21,594 nt of DNA from Dehalococcoidia bacterium (GCA_030619685.1 JAUXAX010000033.1:1-21594), one strand, 5' to 3'. Counted from the stretch's first letter, positions 7,208 to 17,856 are shown. Numbers and translations: made by a program. The notes: a model not told the origin generated them from the letters alone.

Positions 7208-7788
7208 TCTTGCTCATAGATAACTACGACTCCTTTGTCTACAACCTGGCGCAGTATATCGGGGAGCTGGGCTGGGAGCCGGTGGTCTACCGCAACGACG
7301 CCATCGGTCTGGACGAGATCGAGAAGATGTCGCCGAGCCATGTAGTCATCTCCCCAGGCCCCGGCACCCCGCTGGATGCCGGCATCTCTAACGATGTGGT
7401 GCGTCACTTCAGCAGCAAAACTCCTGTCCTTGGCGTCTGTCTCGGGCATCAATGCATTGGTTATGTCAACGGCGGCGTGATCGGGAGAGCAGATCCCCCC
7501 ATGCACGGCAAGACCTCTCTTATCCACCACGATGGCAGAACCCTCTACTCCGGCCTGCCCAATCCCTTCTCCGGAGGGCGCTACCACTCGCTGATCATTG
7601 AGCCAGGCTCAGTCCCAGACTGCCTGGAGGTCTCAGCGTGGACAGATGACGGGGTGATCATGGGGGTGCGCCACAAGGAATACGTGGTGGAGGGAATCCA
7701 GTTTCACCCCGAATCCATCCTGACCGACGTCGGGCATGACGTCCTCAGGAAATTCCTCAGCTTCTCTGAGCCGGTATGGAGCAAATAG
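7204..7788 (+). CDS. pabA: Aminodeoxychorismate synthase glutamine amidotransferase
   Basis: This 194-residue class I glutamine amidotransferase releases ammonia from glutamine and channels it to PabB. The nucleophile Cys79 lies in GVCLGHQ and the catalytic His168 and Glu170 in QFHPES. The oxyanion region SPGPGTP (50-56) is intact. The N-terminus ILLIDNYDSFVYNL is typical of TrpG/PabA proteins, and the family alone does not separate the two roles. The assignment to 4-aminobenzoate rests on the neighbouring PabB. In some bacteria one protein serves both complexes; no tryptophan gene is in this window, so dual use remains possible. The start overlaps the pabB stop and the end overlaps pabC by 13 bases, which suggests translational coupling. 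Confidence 0.9.
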   Translation: MILLIDNYDSFVYNLAQYIGELGWEPVVYRNDAIGLDEIEKMSPSHVVISPGPGTPLDAGISNDVVRHFSSKTPVLGVCLGHQCIGYVNGGVIGRADPPMHGKTSLIHHDGRTLYSGLPNPFSGGRYHSLIIEPGSVPDCLEVSAWTDDGVIMGVRHKEYVVEGIQFHPESILTDVGHDVLRKFLSFSEPVWSK

Positions 7789-8654
7789 TATACCTGAACG
7801 GCACCCTCCTCCCCCGAGGCCAGGCCAAAATCTCTCCTTTTGACCACGGCTTCCTCTACGGCTACGCGCTTTTTGAGACCATGCGTGCTTACTCAGGGTA
7901 CATCTTTCGCTTCCAGAACCATCTCGACCGCCTCACACGCTCAGCGGAACTCATTGGCTTGCCCCTGGGCACTTTCGACCTCGAAAAAGCCTGCTATGAC
8001 ACGCTGAGAGCCAATAACCTGGGTGATGCCCGCGTCAGGCTGACCGTTTCCCTAGGAGAAGGGGAAAATGCCCCCGACCCTCCACCTCACCCCAGGCCCA
8101 CGGTGCTAATCGTGACCACCAGCTACACCCCTCCCTCTGGCGAGACATATCGAAATGGCTTCAAGGCGGTTGTGTCCTCGATACGGCAGAACAGCCAGTC
8201 TCCTCTTTCCCACTTGAAATCGGCCAATTACCTGAACAATGTGCTCGCCAGGAAGGAGGCCAAGGCGGCGGGAGCCGATGAAGCCCTTCTGCTCAACGAG
8301 CGAGGCTTTCTTTGCGAGGGAAGCACCAGCAACGTCTTTCTGGTAACAGGGAATAGCCTTGTCACGCCAGATGAGGAAAGCGGCTGCCTGCCCGGGGTCA
8401 CGCGCCAGGCTGTCATAGAGCTGGCTTCAGAGTTGGGTATAGGTGTTGTGCAGCGAGAAGTCCAGATAGAGGAGCTTCTGCAAGCCGACGAAGCCTTCGT
8501 CACCAACTCCCTCCTGGAGCTTATGCCCCTTGGAGAGGTCGATGGCAAACCCATTGCTGGGGAGAGCGAAAAAGAGAAAAGGGGCAAGGTAACCAAGAGA
8601 CTGAGGATAGGCTATCGAGAGCTGGTGGCGAGAGGAACAAAGCCCTTGTCATAG
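7776..8654 (+). CDS. pabC: Class IV aminotransferase family protein, probable aminodeoxychorismate lyase
   Basis: PabC removes pyruvate from aminodeoxychorismate to give 4-aminobenzoate, using pyridoxal phosphate. The 292 residues have the class IV fold: ISPFDHGFLYGYALFETMR (19-37) near the start, the PLP lysine Lys148 in SHLKSANYLNN, and Glu181 in the cofactor-contacting CEGSTSNVF segment. Branched-chain and D-amino-acid aminotransferases share this fold and are hard to tell apart by sequence. Its position as the third gene of a pabB-pabA-pabC operon decides the call. The ATG at 7776 begins inside pabA with only a weak ribosome binding site, so coupling is likely. The last 43 bases run antisense into the end of tmk. 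Confidence 0.82.
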   Translation: MEQIVYLNGTLLPRGQAKISPFDHGFLYGYALFETMRAYSGYIFRFQNHLDRLTRSAELIGLPLGTFDLEKACYDTLRANNLGDARVRLTVSLGEGENAPDPPPHPRPTVLIVTTSYTPPSGETYRNGFKAVVSSIRQNSQSPLSHLKSANYLNNVLARKEAKAAGADEALLLNERGFLCEGSTSNVFLVTGNSLVTPDEESGCLPGVTRQAVIELASELGIGVVQREVQIEELLQADEAFVTNSLLELMPLGEVDGKPIAGESEKEKRGKVTKRLRIGYRELVARGTKPLS

Positions 8655-9262
8655 GTCAGAAACTCTCTTATCCGCTCCCAGATCAGCTCTTCGACCTGAA
8701 TTGCAGGAAGTGAAGCGTCGATCACCATCCACCTTTCGGGATCAGCAGCAGCGATCTTCAGGTAACCATCCCGCACCCTCCGGTGGAAGGTGAAATCCTC
8801 ACGCTCGAAGCTGTCCCATTTCCGACCCTTGCGACCCAGTCCTTGCTCAGCATCCACGTCCAATAGCACCGTGAGGTCAGGCACCAGGCCGTCGGTAACA
8901 AAGTCGTTTAGGGACTCGAGGAGGCTCAAATCGATCCCCCGCCCATATCCTTGATAGGCAACTGTAGAAGCGGCAAAGCGGTCGCAGATTACCATATGAC
9001 CTCTTGCCAAGGCGGGGCGGATGACCTTTGTCACCAACTGACTTCGAGAAGCGAGGAAAAAAAACAGCTCGGTAGGTAGGGTAATCTCCCTGCCCCACTT
9101 GACCCAGCGGCGCAGCTTGTTGCCGAGTACAGTGCCGCCGGGCTCGTGGGTAAACACTACATCAAAGCCAAGCTTGCGGAGCCGGCCACCAAGCGCCTTA
9201 GCCTGTGTAGACTTTCCACTGCCCTCCCCTCCCTCGAAGACAATGAATGCGGGATTTCTCAC
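8612..9262 (-). CDS. tmk: Thymidylate kinase
   Basis: Tmk phosphorylates dTMP to dTDP with ATP and is required for dTTP supply. The 216 residues show the P-loop FEGGEGSGKST (9-19), the THEPGG motif (38-43), DRF (94-96), the AYQGYGRG segment (102-109) and a LID region with several arginines (GRKGRKWDSFERED, 143-156). The start is a GTG at 9262, preceded by AGGGG about five bases away. It has its own strong promoter at 9311-9339, although the R3H ATPase gene lies upstream on the same strand. The 3' end overlaps the end of the convergent pabC by 43 bases, so the last 14 residues or so are encoded on the strand opposite the pabC tail. Confidence 0.94.
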   Translation of the reverse strand: MRNPAFIVFEGGEGSGKSTQAKALGGRLRKLGFDVVFTHEPGGTVLGNKLRRWVKWGREITLPTELFFFLASRSQLVTKVIRPALARGHMVICDRFAASTVAYQGYGRGIDLSLLESLNDFVTDGLVPDLTVLLDVDAEQGLGRKGRKWDSFEREDFTFHRRVRDGYLKIAAADPERWMVIDASLPAIQVEELIWERIREFLTYDKGFVPLATSSR

Positions 9263-9310
9263 TTCAACCCCTGCTGAGAAAATGTGCTGGGCTCATCGCT
9301 CTGTGTGCCC

Positions 9311-9339
9311 ATAATATGGTCTCTGACCCCCTCTGTCAA
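9311..9339 (-). promoter_or_regulatory. Strong promoter of tmk
   Basis: On the minus strand a perfect TTGACA (9334-9339), a 17-base spacer and TATTAT (9311-9316, five of six consensus bases) are present. The predicted start near 9304 leaves a leader of about 40 bases before the tmk GTG. This is one of the best sigma-70-like promoters in the window. Confidence 0.7.
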
Positions 9340-9436
9340 CCTCGTCTGGGGTTTTTTTGCCCATAAATGTTTCCTGATAAGAACCTGCCAACGCTTGCGC
9401 CTTGATGTGGGAAATCCAAGTGAATAGATGCTGCAA

Positions 9437-10960
9437 CTACCGCCGATCCCCCCCATCACCTGCGAAAATACGCACCCTACGCCGCGGTGCCTTTCCGGTG
9501 CTCCTCGTGACCAGGTCATACTTCTCCGCCAATTGATGCTGCAGGCGGCGAATGAAGGCATTTTGCGGGCTCAGCTCCATCGTTTGCCCGGAGCGCTTAA
9601 TCTCCTCAATGGCCTCCTCCGTCTCCATAAGCGCCTGGGCCACAGAATCCGCGTGCTCCTCAACCCGATAGATATTGGCCAGGCCTTGTTCCATTTGGGA
9701 CGTTTTGTCACTTCTAATGACATATATGGGGATACCCTTAAGCTCAGCATCCCTGAGGACTTGCGATTTCCTGCGGTAATGGCTTTTCGAGGTCATCAGC
9801 AGATCGGCTTCCTTAAGCTCGCTGACCACATTCACCGGCAGCCTCATCCTGCTGATGCTCTCCTCCAGCCGAACCCGACTGATGCCAAATGGCATGATGT
9901 TCTTAGGGCCATCTCCCCTAGCTGCTTTACTGGCAGCCGTCGGCTCAGGAGTGGCAAAGGGTAGCGCCTTTTCGCTCTTGACCTCCCCGTCTTCGAACCA
10001 GCGCACCTCCAACGGGATAAGGTGTCCCCTTAAGGTAGCATCAACCACAGCAGCGACATCAGGGTGAATAGCGACCCGCTCCCAGCTTTGAATCTCCACC
10101 ACCACGCCGAAGGTTGGTGGCGCCTTGCGCTCCAGGATCGACTTCTGGGTTCCCCGTCGCCTTGCTTCCTCATCGCCCAAGGTAACCGTCTGGATGCCGC
10201 CGATGAGGTCGGAGAGAGTGGGGTTCATCATCAGATTGTCTAGTGTATTGCCGTGCGCAGTACCAACAAGCTGCACCCCCCGTTCCGCAATGGTGCGCGC
10301 CGCCTGAGCTTCAAGCTCAGTCCCGATCTCATCGATTACTATTACTTCAGGCATGTGATTCTCCACCGCCTCGATCATCACCGCGTGCTGCATAGCGGGA
10401 GTGGAGACCTGCATTCGTCGCGCACGTCCAATTGCCGGATGGGGGATATCGCCATCGCCGCCGATCTCGTTTGATGTATCGACAATGATCACCCGCTTAC
10501 CGAAGTCATCGGCGAGAACACGCGCCACCTCTCGCAGCATGGTGGTCTTGCCCACCCCAGGCCGCCCCAAAAGAAGGATGCTTTGCCCAGACTCGACCAA
10601 ATCCCTGATCAGAGCCATGGTGCCAAAGACAGCCCTCCCAACTCGACACGACAGCCCTACGATTCGCCCCTCGCGATTGCGAATCGCCGAGATGCGATGA
10701 AGGGTGCGCTCGATGCCGGCACGGTTATCGTCGCCAAAGGCACCGATATGCTGCACCACGTGCTCTATATCCTCAGGGGTTACCTCTTTGGGACTTAGAA
10801 TCTCCTCCCTACCAAGATAACGCGCCTCGGGCTGACGTCCCAGATCCATAACTACCTCCAGGAACTCTCCGCGGTTCCCTACCTGGTTCAGCGGTTCGGA
10901 GACATGAGGAGGAAGCACGACAAGGAGCGCATCCAAGTCATCAGTGATCACTTTTTGCAT
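9437..10960 (-). CDS. SpoIIIAA/Ycf45-like AAA ATPase with C-terminal R3H domain
   Basis: This 507-residue cytoplasmic protein has three parts. An N-terminal region (1-120) resembles that of SpoIIIAA/Ycf45 proteins. A RecA/AAA-like ATPase domain follows, with Walker [10 protein letters not shown] (132-140), Walker B VIVIDE (206-211) and GTAHG (233-237). After a linker rich in charged residues comes an R3H single-strand nucleic-acid-binding motif, RRLQH (471-475), with flanking basic residues. Relatives occur in cyanobacteria, plastids (Ycf45) and Chloroflexota, often beside tmk. A role in nucleic acid handling is inferred from R3H; no activity is established by sequence. It follows the GNAT-like gene by 18 bases on the same strand and probably belongs to the pdx transcript. 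The ATG at 10960 has a GGGGTGG sequence upstream. Confidence 0.85.
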   Translation of the reverse strand: MQKVITDDLDALLVVLPPHVSEPLNQVGNRGEFLEVVMDLGRQPEARYLGREEILSPKEVTPEDIEHVVQHIGAFGDDNRAGIERTLHRISAIRNREGRIVGLSCRVGRAVFGTMALIRDLVESGQSILLLGRPGVGKTTMLREVARVLADDFGKRVIIVDTSNEIGGDGDIPHPAIGRARRMQVSTPAMQHAVMIEAVENHMPEVIVIDEIGTELEAQAARTIAERGVQLVGTAHGNTLDNLMMNPTLSDLIGGIQTVTLGDEEARRRGTQKSILERKAPPTFGVVVEIQSWERVAIHPDVAAVVDATLRGHLIPLEVRWFEDGEVKSEKALPFATPEPTAASKAARGDGPKNIMPFGISRVRLEESISRMRLPVNVVSELKEADLLMTSKSHYRRKSQVLRDAELKGIPIYVIRSDKTSQMEQGLANIYRVEEHADSVAQALMETEEAIEEIKRSGQTMELSPQNAFIRRLQHQLAEKYDLVTRSTGKAPRRRVRIFAGDGGDRR

Positions 10961-10978
10961 GATCTGGCAACCACCCCG

Positions 10979-11893
10979 CTAGGCTGACAAGGGCACAAGC
11001 TGCGGCTCACGAACCCGGACCACAAGTTGTTTGCTCAAACAGCAATATTCCGCCGCCTGACGGAAACCCCGCTCTTCGAGAATACGCCTCAACTGCTGCT
11101 GAAATTCAGGTACAAGGCAGTATACCGGATTTCTGCCGCTCAGGACAGACAAGCAGTAGTCCACGAGACGACCCAAATCAGTTGACTCCAAATCAGTCGC
11201 TATATCGAATTGCCCAGCCACCCCTTCAGGCCTAATTCGCAACAAGGCCGTAATCTCGTCTCCATTTTCAAGGACTAACTCCCTAACAGCCACTCTATCC
11301 CTGCTCTGGTGCCATTCCTCAAAGGTCATCCCCTCCACGCTGCGAACCTGAAGGGGCACCGTAGCGCTATATAGCCGAAACAGCCCATACTCGTCAGCGC
11401 TGAGCTTGGACCTCAGGACAACCGGGGGTTCTGGTGGCTCCACCCGTGGCTCGTCCCCCAGGCGGTAGAGAATCTCAGTGAGGTATTGGCTGAAGCCAGC
11501 CTGCCTTGCCATGTCGACCGTGCGACTGTTGGACTCGATACGCAGGAAGAGTCGTCCTACCCCGACTTCATCACCAGCAGAGCCCGGCCTCTCCAGCAGG
11601 TCAAGGCAGCAGTCCTCGTGGCCCGGGGCCAGCAGGAGGCGCTCTACCTCCCAGGCGCCGGGCCCGCGGCAGCTCCGAAGACAGGCCAGGCCCTGAATGA
11701 GCCCGCCGCGAACACAAACGAAGCTACACTGTTTGTCCCTTGAAACCAGACAGCCCTTGAGCAAAGAAAAGACCAACGCTAGTTCCCATCCCTTCTCGCC
11801 AAGCCTATCTCGCACCCTTGCTTCGTTGATTGGGGACTTGCCCAAGAACAGAAGCAGCGCACCGACGTCAGCTACACGAAGGGAACGAATCAT
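10979..11893 (-). CDS. Tandem GNAT-like protein of unknown function
   Basis: This 304-residue protein appears to hold two halves of similar fold. The first (about 1-147) ends in a segment with ARQAGF (129-134) after a strand and helix (RIESNSRTVD), as in motifs A and B of GNAT acyltransferases. The second (about 157-295) ends with LEERGF (272-277), an equivalent place. A proline-rich joint (EPPEPP, 152-157) divides them. The acetyl-CoA-binding Q/RxxGxG/A motif is not clear in either half, so a catalytic role is doubtful. It starts 5 bases after pdxT and ends 18 bases before the R3H ATPase gene, so it is probably cotranscribed with them. The ribosome binding site (AAGTGAG) is weak. The fold assignment is inference. 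Confidence 0.5.
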   Translation of the reverse strand: MIRSLRVADVGALLLFLGKSPINEARVRDRLGEKGWELALVFSLLKGCLVSRDKQCSFVCVRGGLIQGLACLRSCRGPGAWEVERLLLAPGHEDCCLDLLERPGSAGDEVGVGRLFLRIESNSRTVDMARQAGFSQYLTEILYRLGDEPRVEPPEPPVVLRSKLSADEYGLFRLYSATVPLQVRSVEGMTFEEWHQSRDRVAVRELVLENGDEITALLRIRPEGVAGQFDIATDLESTDLGRLVDYCLSVLSGRNPVYCLVPEFQQQLRRILEERGFRQAAEYCCLSKQLVVRVREPQLVPLSA

Positions 11894-11898
11894 CTCAC

Positions 11899-12495
11899 TT
11901 ATGCCGCCTTTGCTTCAAGCTTACCGTCGACAATGGTCAAAAAGTAGTCATGGAACCGCAGGTCGGTAGTGAGCTCAGGATGGAAGGCAGTGGCCACCAG
12001 GTTTTTCTCCCGGGCAGCAACAGGGGCCCCATCGGGCAGACTGGCCAGTATCTCCACGCTCTTCCCCGCGCTAACGATCCAAGGAGCGCGAATAAAAACG
12101 GCACGGAATGGAGATTGGCCCAACACCGGCACCTCGAGGTCGGACTCAAAGCTGTCCACCTGACGGCCAAAGGCGTTGCGCTTCACCTCGATATGCATCG
12201 CGCCCAGCGGTTGTTGATCCAGCCCAAAAACCTTTGCCGCCAGCAGAATCATGCCGGCACAGGTGCCGAAAACAGGGAGACCCTTGGCAATGAGCCTATT
12301 TAACTCATCCACCAGGTCATACTCCGTCATCAGCTTGCCGATAGTAGTGCTCTCGCCGCCGGGTATCACCAGCCCGCCCAGCCCCTTGAGCTCAGCAGCT
12401 AAGCGTACGGGGAACGCATCCACCCCCAATCGGCGCAGGGCAGCGATATGCTCCACAAAGCCCCCCTGCAACGCCAGAACGCCGACCTTTCTCAT
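11899..12495 (-). CDS. pdxT: Pyridoxal 5'-phosphate synthase glutaminase subunit
   Basis: PdxT hydrolyses glutamine and passes ammonia to PdxS in the PLP synthase complex. The 198 residues show the PGGEST motif (46-51), nucleophile Cys79 in GTCAGM, and the His172/Glu174 pair in FHPE. The N-terminal VGVLALQGGFVEH is typical. It starts 9 bases after the pdxS stop, with AGGGAAG before the ATG at 12495, so the pair is one unit. Length and active site are normal for the family. Confidence 0.95.
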   Translation of the reverse strand: MRKVGVLALQGGFVEHIAALRRLGVDAFPVRLAAELKGLGGLVIPGGESTTIGKLMTEYDLVDELNRLIAKGLPVFGTCAGMILLAAKVFGLDQQPLGAMHIEVKRNAFGRQVDSFESDLEVPVLGQSPFRAVFIRAPWIVSAGKSVEILASLPDGAPVAAREKNLVATAFHPELTTDLRFHDYFLTIVDGKLEAKAA

Positions 12496-12504
12496 CAGTC
12501 TTCC

Positions 12505-13386
12505 CTACCAACCCCGAGGTGCGAGCAGTTCCCCTTCGGGGATCGTCTTTACATCCAGACCAGGCATGGCCGCCCCCAGCCCCTTGGAGGCCTCGGCGAT
12601 AACCCCCGCGTCTCTAAAGTGGGTTGTAGCTTTAACGATAGCCTTGGCCATGGCTTCGGGGTCAGCGGACTTAAATATGCCGGAGCCAACGAAAACGCCG
12701 TCGGCCCCTAGCTGCATCATCAGCGCAGCATCGGCAGGAGTGGCCACACCCCCCGCAGCGAAATTGACCACGGCCAATTTCCCGGTTCGGTGCACCTCCT
12801 GCACCAGCTCGAAAGGTGCGCCCAGAGCCTTCGCCTCCGACATCAGCTCATCGGCAGGCATGCTCTGCAGCTTCCTAATACCATCCATCACTGACCTCAT
12901 GTGCCTCACTGCCTCGACGATGTTCCCCGTCCCCGCCTCCCCCTTGGTCCGGATCATCGCCGCCCCTTCACCAATCCTGCGCAGCGCCTCCCCGAGGTCG
13001 CGGCAGCCACAGACAAAGGGAATCTTGAAGTCATGCTTATGTATGTGATGGCTCTCATCGGCAGGGGTAAGAACCTCCGACTCATCGATGTAATCCACTC
13101 CCAGTTCCTCAAGCACTTGAGCCTCAACGAAGTGTCCAATGCGGCACTTGGCCATTGCCGGTATACTCACCGCGTCCATGATAGCCAGGATCACCGTGGG
13201 GTCTGCCATCCGGGCCACGCCCCCGGTAGCGCGAATGTCTGCCGGGACCCGCTCCAGTGCCATGACCGCACAAGCCCCCGCCTCCTCTGCTATCTTGGCG
13301 TGCTCTGGAGTGGTCACATCCATAATCACCCCGCCCTTCAACATCTGGGCGAGTCCTGTTTTGACTGTCCATGTACCTTTCTCCAT
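12505..13386 (-). CDS. pdxS: Pyridoxal 5'-phosphate synthase lyase subunit
   Basis: PdxS builds PLP from ribose 5-phosphate, glyceraldehyde 3-phosphate and ammonia in a dodecamer with PdxT. The 293 residues are highly conserved. Asp23 (GVIMDV), Lys80 (AMAKCRIGH) and Lys148 ([10 protein letters not shown]) occupy the catalytic positions known from the Bacillus enzyme. The glycine-rich phosphate-binding segments ([13 protein letters not shown] and [10 protein letters not shown]) are intact. The ATG at 13386 follows a strong GAGGAGG ribosome binding site, and a sigma-70-like promoter lies about 55 bases upstream. It heads the probable operon pdxS-pdxT-GNAT-like-R3H ATPase. Confidence 0.97.
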   Translation of the reverse strand: MEKGTWTVKTGLAQMLKGGVIMDVTTPEHAKIAEEAGACAVMALERVPADIRATGGVARMADPTVILAIMDAVSIPAMAKCRIGHFVEAQVLEELGVDYIDESEVLTPADESHHIHKHDFKIPFVCGCRDLGEALRRIGEGAAMIRTKGEAGTGNIVEAVRHMRSVMDGIRKLQSMPADELMSEAKALGAPFELVQEVHRTGKLAVVNFAAGGVATPADAALMMQLGADGVFVGSGIFKSADPEAMAKAIVKATTHFRDAGVIAEASKGLGAAMPGLDVKTIPEGELLAPRGW

Positions 13387-13439
13387 CCTGCCTCCTCCTC
13401 TCCGAGACCGAAACCTGATTGTTTATGTTATGATCTTAT

Positions 13440-13468
13440 ATTCTACACTTGCCCTTCTCAATTGGCAA
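13440..13468 (-). promoter_or_regulatory. Promoter of the pdxS operon
   Basis: On the minus strand TTGCCA (13463-13468), a 17-base spacer and TAGAAT (13440-13445) each match five of six consensus bases. The site sits directly after the stop codon of the protease gene. Transcription should start near 13433, giving a leader of about 47 bases. Confidence 0.65.
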
Positions 13469-13474
13469 GCACAC

Positions 13475-14599
13475 CTATGCCCCCGACTTCGAGCGGGCTC
13501 GACTCAATTCGAGCAAGCGATCCCGCTCGATAACCCCGACAACCCTGTCCCCGGAGACCACCAGTAATGCGCCGACCTCCCCTTCCTGCATTCTCTCCAG
13601 TACAGTGAGCCCATCGTCACCAGGATGAACCGCCCCGAGCTTCTCTGCCGGGGTCATAGTCTCAGACACCGGCGTGATGTGCCAGCGTCGCTTCGGGACC
13701 AGCTTTATATCCTGCAGAGTGACGATCCCTCTGACCCCGCCCCACTCACCAACCAACAGGCATCGATGCCCGCCAGGCAGAAGATACTCATTAACCAACC
13801 TCTCAATGGTCAACTCCGCAGGCACCATCTGGCAGTCGCCGGTCATCAGCTCCCGAGCAGTGAGGCCCTGGAGACTATCACGCAGTGCCACCTGCCAATA
13901 GCTCGCCCTGGCAGCAGCGAACAGGAATCCCCCCAGAAGGGTCAGCCAAACGCCATTGATCCAATAGACAAATACCCCGATGGCCAGCCCACTCAAGATG
14001 AGCAAACAGCCGAAAGCCTGACCCGTGAGAGTGGCAGCGCGGGTCGCCTTACTGTAGCTTCCACTGCGCCACCATAGGATGGAACGTAGCACCCTACCCC
14101 CATCCATGGGGAATCCAGGCAACATATTGAACGCAGCCAGCGCTAGATTAATCCAGCAAAGATAAATGCCCATGGCAGCTAAGGGTTCCAAGGTGTTCCT
14201 GCTCAGCAGCCAAATAAGGGCAAAAACGCCGGCTAGCGCTATGCTTGAGAGTGGGCCCGCAACCGCCATTAGGAACTCAGTGCTCGCTCTGGGTGCCTCT
14301 CGCGAAATCCTGGCGGCACCGCCAAAGATGAACAGGGTTATACTCTTCACCTCGATGCCGCTTCTAACAGCAACCAAGCTGTGTGCCAGCTCATGGGCTA
14401 TTAGCGAGGCGAAGAAAAGGAAGCTGGTGCAAAGCCCGACAATCCAGTAGACCGGGGGCGACCAATCAGGATAGAGCCATGGGAAAATGTACTGAGCCAA
14501 GGCAGCAGTTATCAGGAAGCAGGCAATGAGCCAGGAGTAGTTTATCCCAATGGGGATACCCATAATCCTGCCCAGAGTGAAAGTACTTCTGATAAACAT
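13475..14599 (-). CDS. Site-2 protease family membrane metalloprotease with CBS domain pair
   Basis: This 374-residue M50 peptidase of the SpoIVFB-like type cleaves within membranes. The zinc motif HELAH is at 69-73 on a transmembrane helix and the third ligand Asp166 is in the [12 protein letters not shown] segment (158-169). About six hydrophobic helices fill residues 15-235. Two CBS domains follow from about 245 to 365 (ARELMTGD in the first, [11 protein letters not shown] leading into the second); in this family these bind adenine nucleotides and may gate activity. The substrate is unknown; SpoIVFB-type proteases release membrane-bound regulators in other bacteria. The ATG at 14599 has only a weak ribosome binding site. 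It lies between gyrB and the pdx operon on the same strand. Confidence 0.92.
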   Translation of the reverse strand: MFIRSTFTLGRIMGIPIGINYSWLIACFLITAALAQYIFPWLYPDWSPPVYWIVGLCTSFLFFASLIAHELAHSLVAVRSGIEVKSITLFIFGGAARISREAPRASTEFLMAVAGPLSSIALAGVFALIWLLSRNTLEPLAAMGIYLCWINLALAAFNMLPGFPMDGGRVLRSILWWRSGSYSKATRAATLTGQAFGCLLILSGLAIGVFVYWINGVWLTLLGGFLFAAARASYWQVALRDSLQGLTARELMTGDCQMVPAELTIERLVNEYLLPGGHRCLLVGEWGGVRGIVTLQDIKLVPKRRWHITPVSETMTPAEKLGAVHPGDDGLTVLERMQEGEVGALLVVSGDRVVGVIERDRLLELSRARSKSGA

Positions 14600-14626
14600 C
14601 GACTATCAGGCCACTGCTTTATCCCT

Positions 14627-14655
14627 ATTAAAGCATCAAATCAGGAAAGCCACAA
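14627..14655 (-). promoter_or_regulatory. Possible weak promoter of the S2P protease gene
   Basis: On the minus strand TTGTGG (14650-14655), a 17-base spacer and TTTAAT (14627-14632) are present. The -35 matches only three of six bases. It would give a leader of about 20 bases. Read-through from gyrB is an alternative. Confidence 0.3.
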
Positions 14656-14832
14656 GGCGGACTGAGGGTACCCGATAATCCTGACCAGACCGACCAGTTG
14701 AAGCATCGCGACTGTATGATGGGGAGGTAGCGTTGTGACGATTGGCGTAAATAGGGGAATAATGGAAGCCGTGCAATCGTAGCAGCAAGCCTTCGCTGTC
14801 CAGGCGAATTACGGAATGCTCCTACAGAGGCC

Positions 14833-14849
14833 AGCCCCCGTCAGGGGCT
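14833..14849 (-). terminator. Possible terminator hairpin after gyrB
   Basis: AGCCCC (14833-14838) and GGGGCT (14844-14849) can form a six-pair GC stem with a five-base loop, ten bases past the gyrB stop on the minus strand. No U-run follows, so if it acts it is not a classical intrinsic terminator. The remaining gap up to the protease gene shows no gene. Confidence 0.35.
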
Positions 14850-14858
14850 CTAACGGGC

Positions 14859-16962
<2,104 letters not shown>

Positions 16963-16967
16963 AATCT

Positions 16968-16996
16968 ATTCTATCATATTTTGACAGCGATGTGAA
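16968..16996 (-). promoter_or_regulatory. Promoter of gyrB
   Basis: On the minus strand TTCACA (16991-16996), 17 bases and TAGAAT (16968-16973) are each one base off consensus. A TG one base before the -10 makes it an extended promoter. Transcription should begin at about 16961-16962, giving an unusually long leader of about 200 bases. Confidence 0.6.
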
Positions 16997-17287
16997 CTCA
17001 ACTGACCGACTTCTCACCAAAATGCCGCCCGTTTTCGATTCTGTGGAAAGGCAAGGGCTCCTCACGATGACCGGTACGCGCCAGAGGTTCAACCCCTTGT
17101 AGATTCCTGCTTGCGCAGGAATGACGGGAGAAGTCGCTCCATGGCAGGCCCGATGTCATCCCCGCTTAAGCGGGGATCCAGAAACAAGGGGCGGTTCGCT
17201 GCTCTACACCCACCCTACCATTCTGCAGATACTCGATCCTATGAAAAGACGAGCCTGGCAAGCCCAAGTACTATGAAACCGTCCGAT
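16997..17287. other. Intergenic region between pyrE and gyrB
   Basis: Apart from the REP-like pair there is no recognisable gene here. Plus-strand frames crossing pyrE are shadows. The flank from 17198 to 17287 shows nothing I can name. Confidence 0.4.
17093..17191. repeat. REP/MITE-like inverted pair of hairpins
   Basis: Two related hairpin units face each other. ATTCCTGC-TTGC-GCAGGAAT (17103-17122) is followed by ATGAC. The second unit contains a perfect 20-base palindrome (17158-17177), ATCCCCGCTT with AAGCGGGGAT, preceded by GTC. Both units have the outer arm CCCCTTGT (17093-17100) or its inverse ACAAGGGG (17184-17191). The short direct repeat GGTTC lies just outside both ends (17086-17090 and 17193-17197) and could be a target duplication. 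The layout resembles bacterial REP pairs, which are non-coding and often lie between genes. It could stop or stabilise transcripts from obg-nadD-pyrE. No transposase is in the window. Confidence 0.75.
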
Positions 17288-17842
17288 TCATGCGAGCCTC
17301 ACCTCTCCAGAGGAGTCCGCGCTCAATATGGCGCAGAAGTCATAACCCCTCCGCCTGATCTCGTCTGCCCCGCCCTGCTGACGGTCAAGGAGTACCACCA
17401 CCTTTACCACCCGGCAGCCCCCCGCCTCCACCGCCTCTATTGCTCGCAGCACCGAGCCCCCGCTGGTGATGACATCGTCAACTATAGCCACCCGAGACCC
17501 CGCTTTGAGCGGCCCCTCGATGCGCTTCTGCGTCCCATGCTCCTTGACCTCCCGCCTGACGATGAAAGCGGGGATGGGCTTACCCTCCAGGTAGCTTACC
17601 ACGGCCACCGCGGCTACGATCGGGTCCGCACCCACGATCATTCCCCCCACGGCCTCCGCTCCGGCTGCCACCAGTATATCAAAGATTCTCTTTCCGATTA
17701 GATACGCGCCCTCTGGCCAGAGGGTTACCATCCTGCCATCGAAATAGTAAGAGGTCTTGAGTCCTGAGGACAGCGTGAAATCGCCGTGAAGCACCGCATG
17801 TTGCTTGAAAACTTCCAGCAGTCTCTCATCTTCCGTGGTCAA
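17288..17842 (-). CDS. pyrE: Orotate phosphoribosyltransferase
   Basis: PyrE makes orotidine 5'-phosphate from orotate and PRPP in pyrimidine synthesis. The 184 residues have the PRPP-binding motif VAIVDDVITSGGS (118-130). The flexible catalytic loop (RREVKEHGTQKRIEG, 96-110) carries Lys and His residues. FTLSSGLKTSYYFDGR near the N-terminus binds orotate. The start is a TTG at 17842 with GGAGG and GGGAG sequences upstream, the closer four bases away. It follows nadD by 14 bases and forms the end of the obg-nadD-pyrE unit. The length is at the short end of the family (about 180-215) and looks complete. Confidence 0.93.
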   Translation of the reverse strand: MTTEDERLLEVFKQHAVLHGDFTLSSGLKTSYYFDGRMVTLWPEGAYLIGKRIFDILVAAGAEAVGGMIVGADPIVAAVAVVSYLEGKPIPAFIVRREVKEHGTQKRIEGPLKAGSRVAIVDDVITSGGSVLRAIEAVEAGGCRVVKVVVLLDRQQGGADEIRRRGYDFCAILSADSSGEVRLA

Positions 17843-17856
17843 TTCTCCCGCCCTCC

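Noticed and set aside
9344..9358. GGGG followed by seven T on the plus strand as a terminator
   Set aside because: The only matching arm (ACCCC) is about 20 bases away, no plus-strand gene ends nearby, and the same bases are better explained as upstream of the tmk promoter.
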